Source: Pseudalkalibacillus sp052246725
GTDB taxonomy: Bacteria > Bacillota > Bacilli > Bacillales > Fictibacillaceae
Reading direction: 5' to 3' (one strand)
Assembly (NCBI GenBank): GCA_052246725.1
Contig: JBQQCL010000009.1
DNA length: 64,000 nucleotides
Made by a program: the position numbers and the translations under genes. The first letter of the stretch is position 1. Each line of letters starts with the position of its first letter. The notes beneath the pieces were generated by a model that saw nothing but the letters and a program-made list of their open reading frames with translations, had not been told where the DNA came from and did no database searches. Positions 8,854 through 16,179 of this stretch are shown here, piece by piece.

Positions 8854-8880
8854 GTTTTAATACCAAATCAAAGGGGGTAT
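8854..8880 (+). promoter_or_regulatory. Candidate sigma-B-type promoter for the gas vesicle operon
   Basis: GTTTTAA at 8854 and GGGTAT at 8875-8880 fit the sigma-B pattern GTTT-N14..17-GGGWAW. The -10 element sits in a near-palindrome AGGGGGTATACTCCCT (8872-8887), which could also be an operator. This would give a leader of about 70 bases to gvpA. The rest of 8428-8957 has no gene. No good sigma-A box was found closer to gvpA. Confidence 0.45.
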
Positions 8881-8957
8881 ACTCCCTCTAACATTCAAAT
8901 ATTAAATTGGTTAGACCCTTTATCACTCTAAAATTAAATCGAAAGGAGAATGTCAGT

Positions 8958-9215
8958 ATGGCTGTTCAAAAAAGTACGGATAGTTCAAGTCTTGCAGAAG
9001 TCATTGACAGGATATTAGATAAAGGAATCGTAATTGATGCGTTCGCTAGAGTATCTCTCGTGGGAATTGAAATATTGACCGTAGAAGCAAGAGTCGTTAT
9101 CGCAAGTGTAGATACATGGTTGAGATATGCGAATGCAGTAGGATTGCTTCGCGATGATGTCCAAGAGGAAGGATGGGTTCAAGGGAACGAACGACAAGGA
9201 CAATTAAGTTTTTGA
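8958..9215 (+). CDS. gvpA: Gas vesicle structural protein GvpA
   Basis: This 85-residue hydrophobic shell protein assembles as ribs into the gas-permeable, water-excluding wall of gas vesicles. It has the GvpA core LAEVIDRILDKGIVIDAF, followed by ARVSLVGIEILTVEARVV and the SVDTWLRYANAVGLL helix. The start is the ATG at 8958 behind GAAAGGAG; upstream in-frame codons are leader. It is the first gene of a 14-gene cluster and is nearly identical over 70 residues to the second copy, gvpB, at 10252. Confidence 0.96.
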   Translation: MAVQKSTDSSSLAEVIDRILDKGIVIDAFARVSLVGIEILTVEARVVIASVDTWLRYANAVGLLRDDVQEEGWVQGNERQGQLSF

Positions 9216-9279
9216 TCATCATTGAAACTGACAGAACTCTAATTGATGAAGATCACTAATAGAAGGGAAAAGAAAGGTA

Positions 9280-9723
9280 ATGACAGATAAACAAAAAAAT
9301 ACTCTATCCACGAATACGCAGCCAAATTCGATAAATCTTGCCATCATTGGAGGAGTTGTTGGTGCTAGCATTGGTCTTCTTTCAAGTCCAGGTACCGGGA
9401 AAAAGGTCGTAAGCAATATAGGACAATCCGAAGTGGTCAGAGCTGCAGGAAATGAACTGCGCAGGACAGCTCAGCAAATGATCACTGAGCAAGCTATGAT
9501 GGCTCTGCGTCAAACCGCTGCAGGTTATTGGAGTAAATACGAAGGGACGCTTCTGAAACCTGGTGCCTTACTCAATGAAGGCACGGAGGACGAAGAAGTA
9601 AAGGAGTCTAGAGCTGATTCAGATGAACGATACAACGAATTGAAAGAAGAAAATAAAAATCTAAATGACCAATTGCAGAGGATCGAAGAAAAATTGAATG
9701 CATTGTTAGATGATAAAAAATAG
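9280..9723 (+). CDS. gvpP: Gas vesicle protein GvpP
   Basis: This 147-residue protein has a YtxH-like glycine-rich helix (IIGGVVGASIGLLSSPGTGKK, residues about 23-43, shown in family form) and a C-terminal coiled coil (ELKEENKNLNDQLQRIEEKL). Position between gvpA and gvpQ matches gvpP of the B. megaterium cluster. Its role is not established; it is an accessory protein, possibly membrane- or vesicle-associated. GvpT later in this operon shares the same glycine-rich start plus coiled coil, so the two look like distant paralogues. Confidence 0.85.
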   Translation: MTDKQKNTLSTNTQPNSINLAIIGGVVGASIGLLSSPGTGKKVVSNIGQSEVVRAAGNELRRTAQQMITEQAMMALRQTAAGYWSKYEGTLLKPGALLNEGTEDEEVKESRADSDERYNELKEENKNLNDQLQRIEEKLNALLDDKK

Positions 9724-9750
9724 TGAGACCCACCTTAAAGGGGGGATTCC

Positions 9751-10221
9751 ATGACTGATAAACCTGTAAAAAAGGTGGCAAAAAAAGCAGTAAGCAAGGC
9801 TATTGAGAAAACACCTTCATCTGTAAAAGAGAAGGTGAAGGATGAAGTGAAAGAAAAAGCCAAAGAGAAGATGACAAATGATCTTCAGGAAAAAGCGGAT
9901 GAAGCGTCTGAAAAATTAGCAAATGCAAAAGAACAAAACGCAGAAAAAGTACATGGTAAAGCAGACAAAGCACAGGACAAGGTACAAGACGTTCTGTTAT
10001 CTGTCCGGGAAAAATTAGCCAAAGTGAAAGAAGCGGGGCAAGAATTTCAAGAAAAAATCTCTTCCTCCAATTCGAACAAAAACGGAACGAAATTGAAAGG
10101 CGTTAAAGATATCAAGGGGGCTAACGATATCAAAAGTTCCCAGAACATCAAGAGCTCTACGGATATCAAAAGCTCTACGGATATCAAATCTTCAACTGAT
10201 ATCAAGACATTAGGTTCGTAA
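9751..10221 (+). CDS. gvpQ: Gas vesicle protein GvpQ
   Basis: This 156-residue, very lysine- and alanine-rich, probably helical protein (KEKVKDEVKEKAKEK) lies between gvpP and gvpB, the place of gvpQ in B. megaterium. The C-terminus ends in tandem hexapeptides of the form SSTDIK: GANDIK, SSQNIK, then three SSTDIK, then TLGS. These are encoded by 18-base direct repeats at about 10130-10207. Function is unknown. The repeated tail may vary between strains by slippage. Confidence 0.83.
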   Translation: MTDKPVKKVAKKAVSKAIEKTPSSVKEKVKDEVKEKAKEKMTNDLQEKADEASEKLANAKEQNAEKVHGKADKAQDKVQDVLLSVREKLAKVKEAGQEFQEKISSSNSNKNGTKLKGVKDIKGANDIKSSQNIKSSTDIKSSTDIKSSTDIKTLGS

Positions 10222-10251
10222 AACCTAAGATTGTGAAAGGAGAATGTAACA

Positions 10252-10515
10252 ATGGCTGTTCAAAAAAGTACAGATAGTTCAAGTCTAGCGGAAGTAATCG
10301 ACAGAATTCTCGATAAGGGAATTGTCATCGATGCATTTGCAAGAGTTTCTGTTGTAGGTATTGAGATTTTAACTGTTGAAGCACGCGTTGTCATTGCAAG
10401 TGTGGACACGTGGTTACGTTATGCGGAAGCAGTTGGCCTATTAAGAGATGAAGTAGAAGAAGAAGGATTACCGCAACAAACGAATGAACGCAGAAATGCA
10501 CAATTCAGTATTTAG
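10252..10515 (+). CDS. gvpB: Second gas vesicle structural protein GvpB
   Basis: This 87-residue GvpA paralogue differs from the gvpA product mainly at L34V, N59E and in the last 20 residues, where it ends TNERRNAQFSI. The ribosome binding site and first codons are also nearly the same as gvpA, which indicates a duplication kept under selection. In B. megaterium gvpB rather than gvpA is the main shell protein of the functional cluster. Start ATG at 10252 lies 7 bases after GAAAGGAG. Confidence 0.96.
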   Translation: MAVQKSTDSSSLAEVIDRILDKGIVIDAFARVSVVGIEILTVEARVVIASVDTWLRYAEAVGLLRDEVEEEGLPQQTNERRNAQFSI

Positions 10516-10577
10516 AGGTGAGGGGGCTTTAACGAAGCCCTCCCCTTCATAAATCAAAAGACTAAGTGGAGGCGACT

Positions 10578-10844
10578 ATGGAAATCAAAGAGATCATGAA
10601 GAATGTCGGTGATTTTTTCAAAGAGCATGTTGCTCCTCCGCATAAGATCACATCTGTAGAGGCAGCAGAGGATGAAGGTTGGAAAGTCACAATCGAAGTA
10701 ATTGAAGAAAAAGAATATATGAAAAAATACGCAAAAGACGAAATGGTTGGTACCTATGAAGTCTTGGTCAATAAAGAAAAAGAGGTCACCTCGTTTAAGA
10801 GACAGGATATCCGCTTCAGAAGCGCGATCGATGTTGAAGTCTAG
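10578..10844 (+). CDS. gvpR: Gas vesicle protein GvpR (GvpO family)
   Basis: This 88-residue protein has the GvpO-like pattern GWKVTIEVIEEKEY and GTYEVLVNKEKEVTSFKRQ near the C-terminus. The start ATG at 10578 is preceded by GTGGAGG; the GTG at 10566 in frame is part of that ribosome binding site. It is a soluble accessory protein required in the B. megaterium cluster, probably for assembly or regulation. It is followed after 23 bases by gvpN. Confidence 0.88.
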   Translation: MEIKEIMKNVGDFFKEHVAPPHKITSVEAAEDEGWKVTIEVIEEKEYMKKYAKDEMVGTYEVLVNKEKEVTSFKRQDIRFRSAIDVEV

Positions 10845-10867
10845 GAGGTAACCAGAGGGAGGCTTCA

Positions 10868-11779
10868 ATGGCTGTATTGAAAGAACAGATAAAGAAAGAC
10901 TCACGAGATTTAATTCAGGATCCAGAAACAACACAGTTGCTTTCCCGCTCCATGCAATACTTGAAAGCTGGATATCCGATCCATTTCACAGGGCCAACAG
11001 GTGCAGGGAAGACATCGCTTGCACTTGCTCTTGCGAAGAAACGAAAAAGACCGGTCATGGTCATGCACGGGAATCATGAACTGAACAATAAGGATTTGAT
11101 TGGCGATTTTAGAGGCTATACAAGTAAAAAGGTCGTTGATCAGTATGTACGCAGGGTTTATAAGAAGGATGAGACTGTAACGGAATCATGGGAGGACGGT
11201 CGTTTGCTTGAAGCAGTCAAGCATGGCTATACGCTTGTTTACGATGAGTTTACACGTTCTCAGCCAACGACGAACAACCTGTTTTTATCCATTCTGGAAG
11301 AAGGTGTACTTCCATTATACGGTTCAAAGCATACGGAGCCCTTCTATCGGGTTCATCCAGAGTTTTCAGTGATATTCACAAGTAATCCTGCAGAGTACGC
11401 GGGTGTTTATAAAACCCAGGATGCCCTGTTGGATCGATTGGTGACGATATTTGTGGATTACAAGAGTATTGATGGGGAAACTGAAATTGTTTCTGAAAAG
11501 CTTGGAATCGATGAAGATGACGCAAGGGCGATTACGATTCTCGTCTCTAATTTACGGGACAAATGCTCGAAAGACAATAGCAATGTGCCGAGCATTCGAT
11601 CATCCATTATGATTGGAAGGATCGCATTAGAACAAGATATTCCGATCGATGGTGAGGATGAGGAATTTCAACGGCTATGTATTGATATTCTCAGTTATCC
11701 GATGAGTCGATGTATTGACGCAGATGATCCTCGCGCAGCGGCAGAAGAATTGATACTAAAAGAATGCAGCAATATATAA
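10868..11779 (+). CDS. gvpN: Gas vesicle AAA+ ATPase GvpN
   Basis: This 303-residue MoxR-type AAA+ ATPase has Walker A GPTGAGKTS (about residues 40-48), Walker B LVYDEFTRS, sensor 1 FTSNPAEYAG and the arginine-rich LLDRLV segment. GvpN is needed for vesicle growth after nucleation and is thought to remodel the GvpA shell using ATP. It is preceded by AGGAGG and lies between gvpR and gvpF as in B. megaterium. Confidence 0.95.
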   Translation: MAVLKEQIKKDSRDLIQDPETTQLLSRSMQYLKAGYPIHFTGPTGAGKTSLALALAKKRKRPVMVMHGNHELNNKDLIGDFRGYTSKKVVDQYVRRVYKKDETVTESWEDGRLLEAVKHGYTLVYDEFTRSQPTTNNLFLSILEEGVLPLYGSKHTEPFYRVHPEFSVIFTSNPAEYAGVYKTQDALLDRLVTIFVDYKSIDGETEIVSEKLGIDEDDARAITILVSNLRDKCSKDNSNVPSIRSSIMIGRIALEQDIPIDGEDEEFQRLCIDILSYPMSRCIDADDPRAAAEELILKECSNI

Positions 11780-11808
11780 AACGGTGGGCATGAAAAAGGA
11801 GAGATAAG

Positions 11809-12576
11809 ATGGCTGAGCAAGAAGAACAGGGGATATATCTATTTTGCGGGATCCAAACTGATCAAGAAGATGAGTTCGGTACAGTTGAAATAGAAGGCAG
11901 AGAAAGAGAAATATTCACAATACGGCATGAAGATGCTGCCATGGTGTGTGCCGAAGTCCCGATGAAAATCTACCACCCCAACAAGGAAAACCTGATGTTT
12001 CATCAAAATACTGTTTCGAAAGTAATGGATCAGAAAGATACCGTAATTCCGATCAGTTTTGGAAATGTCTTCAAAACGAAGGATGATGTAAAGGTCCTTC
12101 TTGAAAATCTTTATCCACAATTTAAGAAACTGTTCCCTGAAATCAAAGGGAAAATAGAACTGGGGTTGAAAGTCATTGGCAAAAAAGAATGGCTAGAATC
12201 AAAGGTCAATGAAAATCCTGAAGCTGTTAAGAAAGCGGAAGCTGTCCGCGGCAAATCAGAAGCAGCAAGTTATTATGAGCGTATTCAACTAGGCGGAATG
12301 GCTCAAAAGATGGTTACCGAAATTCAGAATGAAATCAAAACTGAAATTTTTGCTCCTCTGGAGGAAACAGCTGAAGCTGCAAAAGCAAATGATCCTCTCG
12401 GTGAAAAAATGCTCTTGAATGCCTCATTCTTAGTTGATCGAAACCAGGAGGAAGTATTCGATCAAAAGGTGAATGAAGCGCATGAAAAATGGAAGGATAA
12501 GGTTGATTTCAACTATACAGGTCCATGGCCAGCTTATAATTTCGTCAACATACGCTTGAGCGTTGAGGAAAGCTGA
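11809..12576 (+). CDS. gvpF: Gas vesicle protein GvpF (GvpF/GvpL family)
   Basis: This 255-residue protein carries the two-part GvpF/L fold. The N-terminal domain begins GIYLFCGIQ and includes VIPISFGNVFKTKDDV. The C-terminal domain ends with the family motif GPWPAYNFVNI. GvpF binds GvpA and is thought to prevent premature aggregation of the shell protein at the inner face. Its stop overlaps the start of gvpG (TGATG), so the two are translationally coupled. Confidence 0.94.
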   Translation: MAEQEEQGIYLFCGIQTDQEDEFGTVEIEGREREIFTIRHEDAAMVCAEVPMKIYHPNKENLMFHQNTVSKVMDQKDTVIPISFGNVFKTKDDVKVLLENLYPQFKKLFPEIKGKIELGLKVIGKKEWLESKVNENPEAVKKAEAVRGKSEAASYYERIQLGGMAQKMVTEIQNEIKTEIFAPLEETAEAAKANDPLGEKMLLNASFLVDRNQEEVFDQKVNEAHEKWKDKVDFNYTGPWPAYNFVNIRLSVEES

Positions 12577-12833
12577 TGCTGCACAAACTGGTTACCTCAC
12601 CCATGAATCTTGTCATCAAAGTCGGTGAAAAAGTGAAAGAGGAAGTCGACAAGGAACTGTATGACCTTCCAACAATTCAGCAAAAGCTTATTCAGCTTCA
12701 GATGATGTATGAACTCGAGGAAATACCAGAGGATGTTTATAAAGAAAAAGAAGAGGAACTGTTACAAAGGTATGAAATTGCAAAACAAAAAGAAATGGAA
12801 CAATGGGAAGAAATGACGAAGAAGAAGGAATGA
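12576..12833 (+). CDS. gvpG: Gas vesicle protein GvpG
   Basis: This 85-residue protein matches GvpG: an N-terminal amphipathic segment (MLHKLVTSPMNLVIKVGEKV) followed by a charged helix with LPTIQQKLIQLQMMYELEEI and a glutamate/lysine-rich C-terminus. It begins at the ATG overlapping the gvpF stop by one base. It is an essential accessory protein in B. megaterium vesicle formation; its mechanism is not known. Confidence 0.9.
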   Translation: MLHKLVTSPMNLVIKVGEKVKEEVDKELYDLPTIQQKLIQLQMMYELEEIPEDVYKEKEEELLQRYEIAKQKEMEQWEEMTKKKE

Positions 12834-12843
12834 GGTAATGGAA

Positions 12844-13650
12844 ATGGCTCAACTCATCTATTTATACGGCTTAATTCCAACAACAGAAGCAACAGAAAAA
12901 ACATTTCCATCGTTTAAGGGTTTTGATGGTGAATCTGAGCTTTACACCATACAGCTCAATAAGATCACCGCGGTTGTATGTAACCTTGACTCTGAAGAGT
13001 ATTCCGAAGAAAACATCAAAGAAAAAATCGATAGTGACATGGAATGGCTACAGGAAAAGGCATTTCATCATCATGAAACACTTATTGCATTATACAAGGA
13101 ATATACCATCATCCCTTTGAAGTTCTGCACGATTTATAAAAACGAACAAAGCTTACGAGGGACGATCGAAGCAAGTGAAAGTAAGATTGAACAAACTTTC
13201 AAAACACTTGAGGGAAATGAAGAATGGAACCTTAAAATCTATTGCGAAGATGAAAAATTGAAGCAGGATGTAAGCAAAAACAATAACGAAATAGAAGCGA
13301 AACGGAAAGAAATCAGTACCATGACTCCAGGAAGGCAGTTTTTCGAAAAGAAAAAAATAGATGAGTTGCTTGAATCGGAACTTGAAAATGAGAAAAACCG
13401 TGTTTGTGATGGGTTACATGAAAAGCTTAAGGCATTTGCCATTCAAGCAGAAGTCAAAAGAAACTGGAGTAAAGACGTCACAGGTCTGAAAGAAAACATG
13501 ACTTGGAATAGTGTGTTTCTGCTTCCAGTCGATAAAGTTGATTCCTATCTAGAAGAAGTCAAACGTTTAGAAGAGGAATTAGGACAGAAAGGTTGGAGAT
13601 TTGAAGCATCAGGACCGTGGCCTGCTTATCATTTTTCCAGCTTTTCGTGA
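12844..13650 (+). CDS. gvpL: Gas vesicle protein GvpL (GvpF/GvpL family)
   Basis: This second GvpF/L-family protein has 268 residues, beginning LIYLYGLIPT and ending with GPWPAYHFSSF. The family feature TIIPLKFCTIYKNE in the N-terminal domain is present, and a lysine/glutamate-rich helical linker joins the halves. The ATG at 12844 is chosen because GAGG ends 8 bases upstream; an ATG at 12838 in frame is too close to it. GvpL likely acts as an assembly scaffold together with GvpF and GvpS. Confidence 0.92.
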   Translation: MAQLIYLYGLIPTTEATEKTFPSFKGFDGESELYTIQLNKITAVVCNLDSEEYSEENIKEKIDSDMEWLQEKAFHHHETLIALYKEYTIIPLKFCTIYKNEQSLRGTIEASESKIEQTFKTLEGNEEWNLKIYCEDEKLKQDVSKNNNEIEAKRKEISTMTPGRQFFEKKKIDELLESELENEKNRVCDGLHEKLKAFAIQAEVKRNWSKDVTGLKENMTWNSVFLLPVDKVDSYLEEVKRLEEELGQKGWRFEASGPWPAYHFSSFS

Positions 13651-13666
13651 AGAGAGGGATCTGAGG

Positions 13667-13936
13667 ATGTCACATAGAGGAATGAAAGAATCGATTGAAA
13701 ATAAGGATATTGCACTTATAGATATTTTAGACGTCATTCTTGATAAAGGAGTGGCAATCAGAGGAGATATCATCATATCAATTGCAGGCGTAGACCTGGT
13801 GTATTTGGATTTGCGAGTATTGATCTCCTCAGTAGAAACACTCGTACAATCTCAACAAAATAATCATTTATCATCTGAGAACTTTGAAAAACAAAGGGGT
13901 GAACTGACAGATGCAATCGGAGACTCAAACAAATGA
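13667..13936 (+). CDS. gvpS: Gas vesicle protein GvpS (GvpA-like)
   Basis: This 89-residue protein of the GvpA/J/M superfamily has IALIDILDVILDKGVAIRGD and VDLVYLDLRVLISSVETL, a shortened GvpA fold with a different C-terminus. Such minor homologues are thought to nucleate the cone tips of the vesicle. The ATG at 13667 lies after AGAGAGG; in-frame codons before it overlap the end of gvpL in another frame. The gene overlaps gvpK by 26 bases. Confidence 0.9.
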   Translation: MSHRGMKESIENKDIALIDILDVILDKGVAIRGDIIISIAGVDLVYLDLRVLISSVETLVQSQQNNHLSSENFEKQRGELTDAIGDSNK

Positions 13937-14201
13937 TTCACGGATCAACCTTGACCCTGATAATGCTGAACAAGGATTGGCACAATTAGTCATGACTGTA
14001 ATCGAATTAGTACGTCAGATCGTTGAACGGCATGCAATGAGACGGGTAGAAGGGGGAAATCTTACTGATGAACAGATTGAAGACCTCGGTGTAGCCCTGA
14101 TGAATCTTGAAGAAAAAATGGAAGAATTAAAAGACATCTTTGGCCTTGATGCTGAAGATTTGAATATAGATTTAGGTCCATTAGGAAACCTGCTTCGATA
14201 G
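13911..14201 (+). CDS. gvpK: Gas vesicle protein GvpK
   Basis: This 96-residue protein fits GvpK: RINLDPDNAEQGLAQLVMTV, then ELVRQIVERHAMRRVEGGNL and LTDEQIEDLGVALMNLEEKM. It is a small accessory protein conserved in nearly all gas vesicle clusters and required for their formation. It starts inside the gvpS reading frame, 26 bases before its stop, behind AAAGGGG. Confidence 0.94.
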   Translation: MQSETQTNDSRINLDPDNAEQGLAQLVMTVIELVRQIVERHAMRRVEGGNLTDEQIEDLGVALMNLEEKMEELKDIFGLDAEDLNIDLGPLGNLLR

Positions 14202-14281
14202 AAGGAATTCCTATTAACGGTATGACAATAATAAGTTTTGTTTTTAATGGGTCCAGTAAAAGGACCAAGGAGGGATAAACA

Positions 14282-14614
14282 ATGGCTGTTGAACATCCAG
14301 TGCAATCACATACAATTGTCGATGTTCTAGAAAAGGTCTTGGATAAAGGTGTGGTCATTGCAGGTGATATCCGAGTAGGATTAGCCGATGTCGAATTACT
14401 GACCATCAAAATCCGTTTGATTGTTGCTTCCGTTGATAAAGCGAAGGAAATCGGTATGGATTGGTGGGAAACGGATCCTTACTTGAGTTCAAAAGCAACA
14501 GAAGATCAAACAAAAGCTCTAGAAGATGAAAACAAGGAATTAAAAGAGAGACTAGATAAACTTGAAAATAACGTTAATCATACAAATCGATTGAATGCTA
14601 AAGATCTTAAATAA
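14282..14614 (+). CDS. gvpJ: Gas vesicle protein GvpJ (GvpA-like)
   Basis: This 110-residue GvpA-superfamily member has TIVDVLEKVLDKGVVIAGDI and VELLTIKIRLIVASVDKA, plus a C-terminal coiled coil (ALEDENKELKERLDKLE) absent from GvpA. GvpJ is a minor protein considered important for tip or rod formation. It is preceded by CAAGGAGGG. An 80-base gap with no obvious promoter precedes it, and a 130 bp hairpin repeat follows before gvpT. Confidence 0.92.
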   Translation: MAVEHPVQSHTIVDVLEKVLDKGVVIAGDIRVGLADVELLTIKIRLIVASVDKAKEIGMDWWETDPYLSSKATEDQTKALEDENKELKERLDKLENNVNHTNRLNAKDLK

Positions 14615-14619
14615 TGGCT

Positions 14620-14752
14620 TTGCTGATTTTGGCGAAATTCACTCCTTTTCCGGGGCGAACAGCGAGCCTCCTCACGAGTTCCTCGCTGTGGACTTTCACC
14701 GGGCTCGCTTATCCCGCAGGAGTGTCGCAAATTTCGTTTCAACCAAATATAG
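14620..14752. repeat. 130 bp hairpin-forming repeat inside the gvp operon
   Basis: The gvpJ-gvpT gap holds a GC-richer block with an imperfect long inverted repeat: GGCGAAATTCACTCC at about 14632 against GGAGTGTCGCAAATTTCG near 14718-14735. Inside it are AGCGAG/CTCGCT and CCGGG/CCCGC-type stems. The TCCTGCGGG core (here CCCGCAGGA) is also found in the family B repeats of this window. It is a likely mobile intergenic repeat. A reading frame at 14614-14814 inside it is not credible as a gene. Confidence 0.6.
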
Positions 14753-14807
14753 AAAGAAATTTACATCGTGAGTTAATAAAGCTAAATAATATATGGAGGG
14801 GAAAAGT

Positions 14808-15512
14808 ATGGTAGACAAATCAAAACAAGCTAAGAACATGGTGACAGGTGGACCGATCAAACGGACCGTAGCAGGAGGAATCCTAGGAGCTACAGTCGGA
14901 TATCTTGCAACACCTGAAAACGGAAAGAAACTCTGGGCACGTGTCGATAAAGAAGCATTAAAAAACAAAAGCATGGGTCTAAGTCGTGCAGCAAAAGAAA
15001 AATCAAAATTAGCTGCCCAGAGCCTTAAGTCATCTACTACGAATTTCTTGAACAGAGATCGCGATGAGTCTGAAGAAAGTGCTGAAACAGAGGTAAGTGC
15101 CACAGCTGAAGAGGTTGATACTGAAGAGCTGGAAGATTTAAGAGAAGAAAATCAAAAGCTCCAGGATCGATTGAAATCGTTAGAGGAGAAAATGAATAAA
15201 TTCCTTGAAAGCGAAGAGGAAGACGAAGAAGAAACTGAAGCAGACGAAGATGAAGAAGATGAAGAGGAAGAGGAGGAAACAACGTCTAATCGTCAGAAAA
15301 AGACTAACTCAACCAAGAAAAAACAATCAAAAAATGCGAAAGATGAAGACGACGAAGAAGATGAAGAAGAGGAAGGCGTAAAGCAGAAAAATAGCACTAA
15401 AAAATCAACAAAGACAAACGGAAAGAAGAAAACGACATCTAAAAAATCAAAAAAAGAGGATGAAGAAGAGGAAGATACGTCATTAACCAGTGAAGATGAC
15501 ACCTCAGCATAA
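14808..15512 (+). CDS. gvpT: Gas vesicle protein GvpT
   Basis: This 234-residue protein has three parts: a YtxH-like glycine-rich segment (RTVAGGILGATVGYLATPEN), a coiled coil near residues 110-135 (ELEDLREENQKLQDRLKSLE), and a low-complexity tail of alternating acidic runs and lysine/serine/threonine runs. It lies in the gvpT position of the B. megaterium cluster. Start ATG at 14808 follows GGAGGGG; the ATG at 14793 overlaps that site. Function is unknown, and the tail length is probably variable among strains. Confidence 0.85.
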   Translation: MVDKSKQAKNMVTGGPIKRTVAGGILGATVGYLATPENGKKLWARVDKEALKNKSMGLSRAAKEKSKLAAQSLKSSTTNFLNRDRDESEESAETEVSATAEEVDTEELEDLREENQKLQDRLKSLEEKMNKFLESEEEDEEETEADEDEEDEEEEEETTSNRQKKTNSTKKKQSKNAKDEDDEEDEEEEGVKQKNSTKKSTKTNGKKKTTSKKSKKEDEEEEDTSLTSEDDTSA

Positions 15513-15539
15513 GTTACTACTAGTAAAGGAGCGATTATT

Positions 15540-15971
15540 GTGAGTTCAGTTGCGCCAAAAGATAGTATACTAGAATACTTTGTGAAAGCAGCCAATACTG
15601 GTGATTTCTCATTGGATATTACATTGAATGTAAATGGCTCTGTCATATCTGGAACGATGATTTCAGCTAAAGAATACTTTGAAGAGCTTAGCGGTAAACT
15701 TGAGGATGGCAGCGAAATTGCTCAAAAACTTAGTGAGGATCTTTCTGAGGCAAGTGAAGCTGCTGATTCACATGAGGGTGGAGAAGCGAACTTCATCCAT
15801 ATGAAGAATACCCGTGTTTATTGCGGCGACAGTAAACCTACCCCATCAAAAGGGAAAATTCTTTGGAGAGGCAAGCTTGAGCAAATAGATGGCTTCTTCT
15901 TAGGGAAAATATCAGATTCGAAAAGTAGTAGTAGCAGTAGTAATAGCAGCAACAGTAAGAAATCATCATAG
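15540..15971 (+). CDS. gvpU: Gas vesicle protein GvpU
   Basis: This 143-residue last gene of the cluster starts at GTG 15540 behind AAAGGAG. The core (SLDITLNVNGSVISGTMISA, then FIHMKNTRVYCGD and LWRGKLEQIDGFFLGKI) matches GvpU of B. megaterium. That protein is an accessory factor reported to influence vesicle clustering. The C-terminus is a serine/asparagine tract encoded by AGT/AGC/AAT triplets, which could slip. A terminator follows. Confidence 0.87.
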   Translation: MSSVAPKDSILEYFVKAANTGDFSLDITLNVNGSVISGTMISAKEYFEELSGKLEDGSEIAQKLSEDLSEASEAADSHEGGEANFIHMKNTRVYCGDSKPTPSKGKILWRGKLEQIDGFFLGKISDSKSSSSSSNSSNSKKSS

Positions 15972-15985
15972 AAGAAAACCAACAG

Positions 15986-16010
15986 AATGGCGGGGAGACC
16001 CGTCATTTTT
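15986..16010 (+). terminator. Terminator of the gas vesicle operon
   Basis: AATGGCGGG (15986-15994) pairs with CCCGTCATT (15999-16007) around GAGA, with one G-T wobble or mismatch, then TTTTT. Confidence 0.75.
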
Positions 16011-16025
16011 GTGTCAACTAGAATT

Positions 16026-16108
16026 TAGAGGACACCAGAGACCTTATTGATGTAAATCGAAGGGAAATAAGCTGGATTTTACCTAAATAGCGGATCATTT
16101 GTCCTCTA
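16026..16108. repeat. 83 bp TAGAGGACA-ended repeat, copy 1
   Basis: The element begins TAGAGGACA and ends TGTCCTCTA. An inverted copy of exactly the same length lies at 33563-33645, with matching internal words such as ACCAGAGACCTTATTGA and AAATAGCGGATCATTTG. The ends are perfect 9-base inverted repeats, as in miniature transposon-like elements. Confidence 0.8.
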
Positions 16109-16179
16109 ATTTTATATAAACGGGTGGTTTCAACTCAATCCCTATAGTTAGGTGCATTTATTAGACTGTATTGATCGAT

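Noticed and set aside
14614..14814. 66-residue open frame between gvpJ and gvpT
   Set aside because: It lies almost wholly in the 130 bp hairpin repeat and has no ribosome binding site; not a gvp family.
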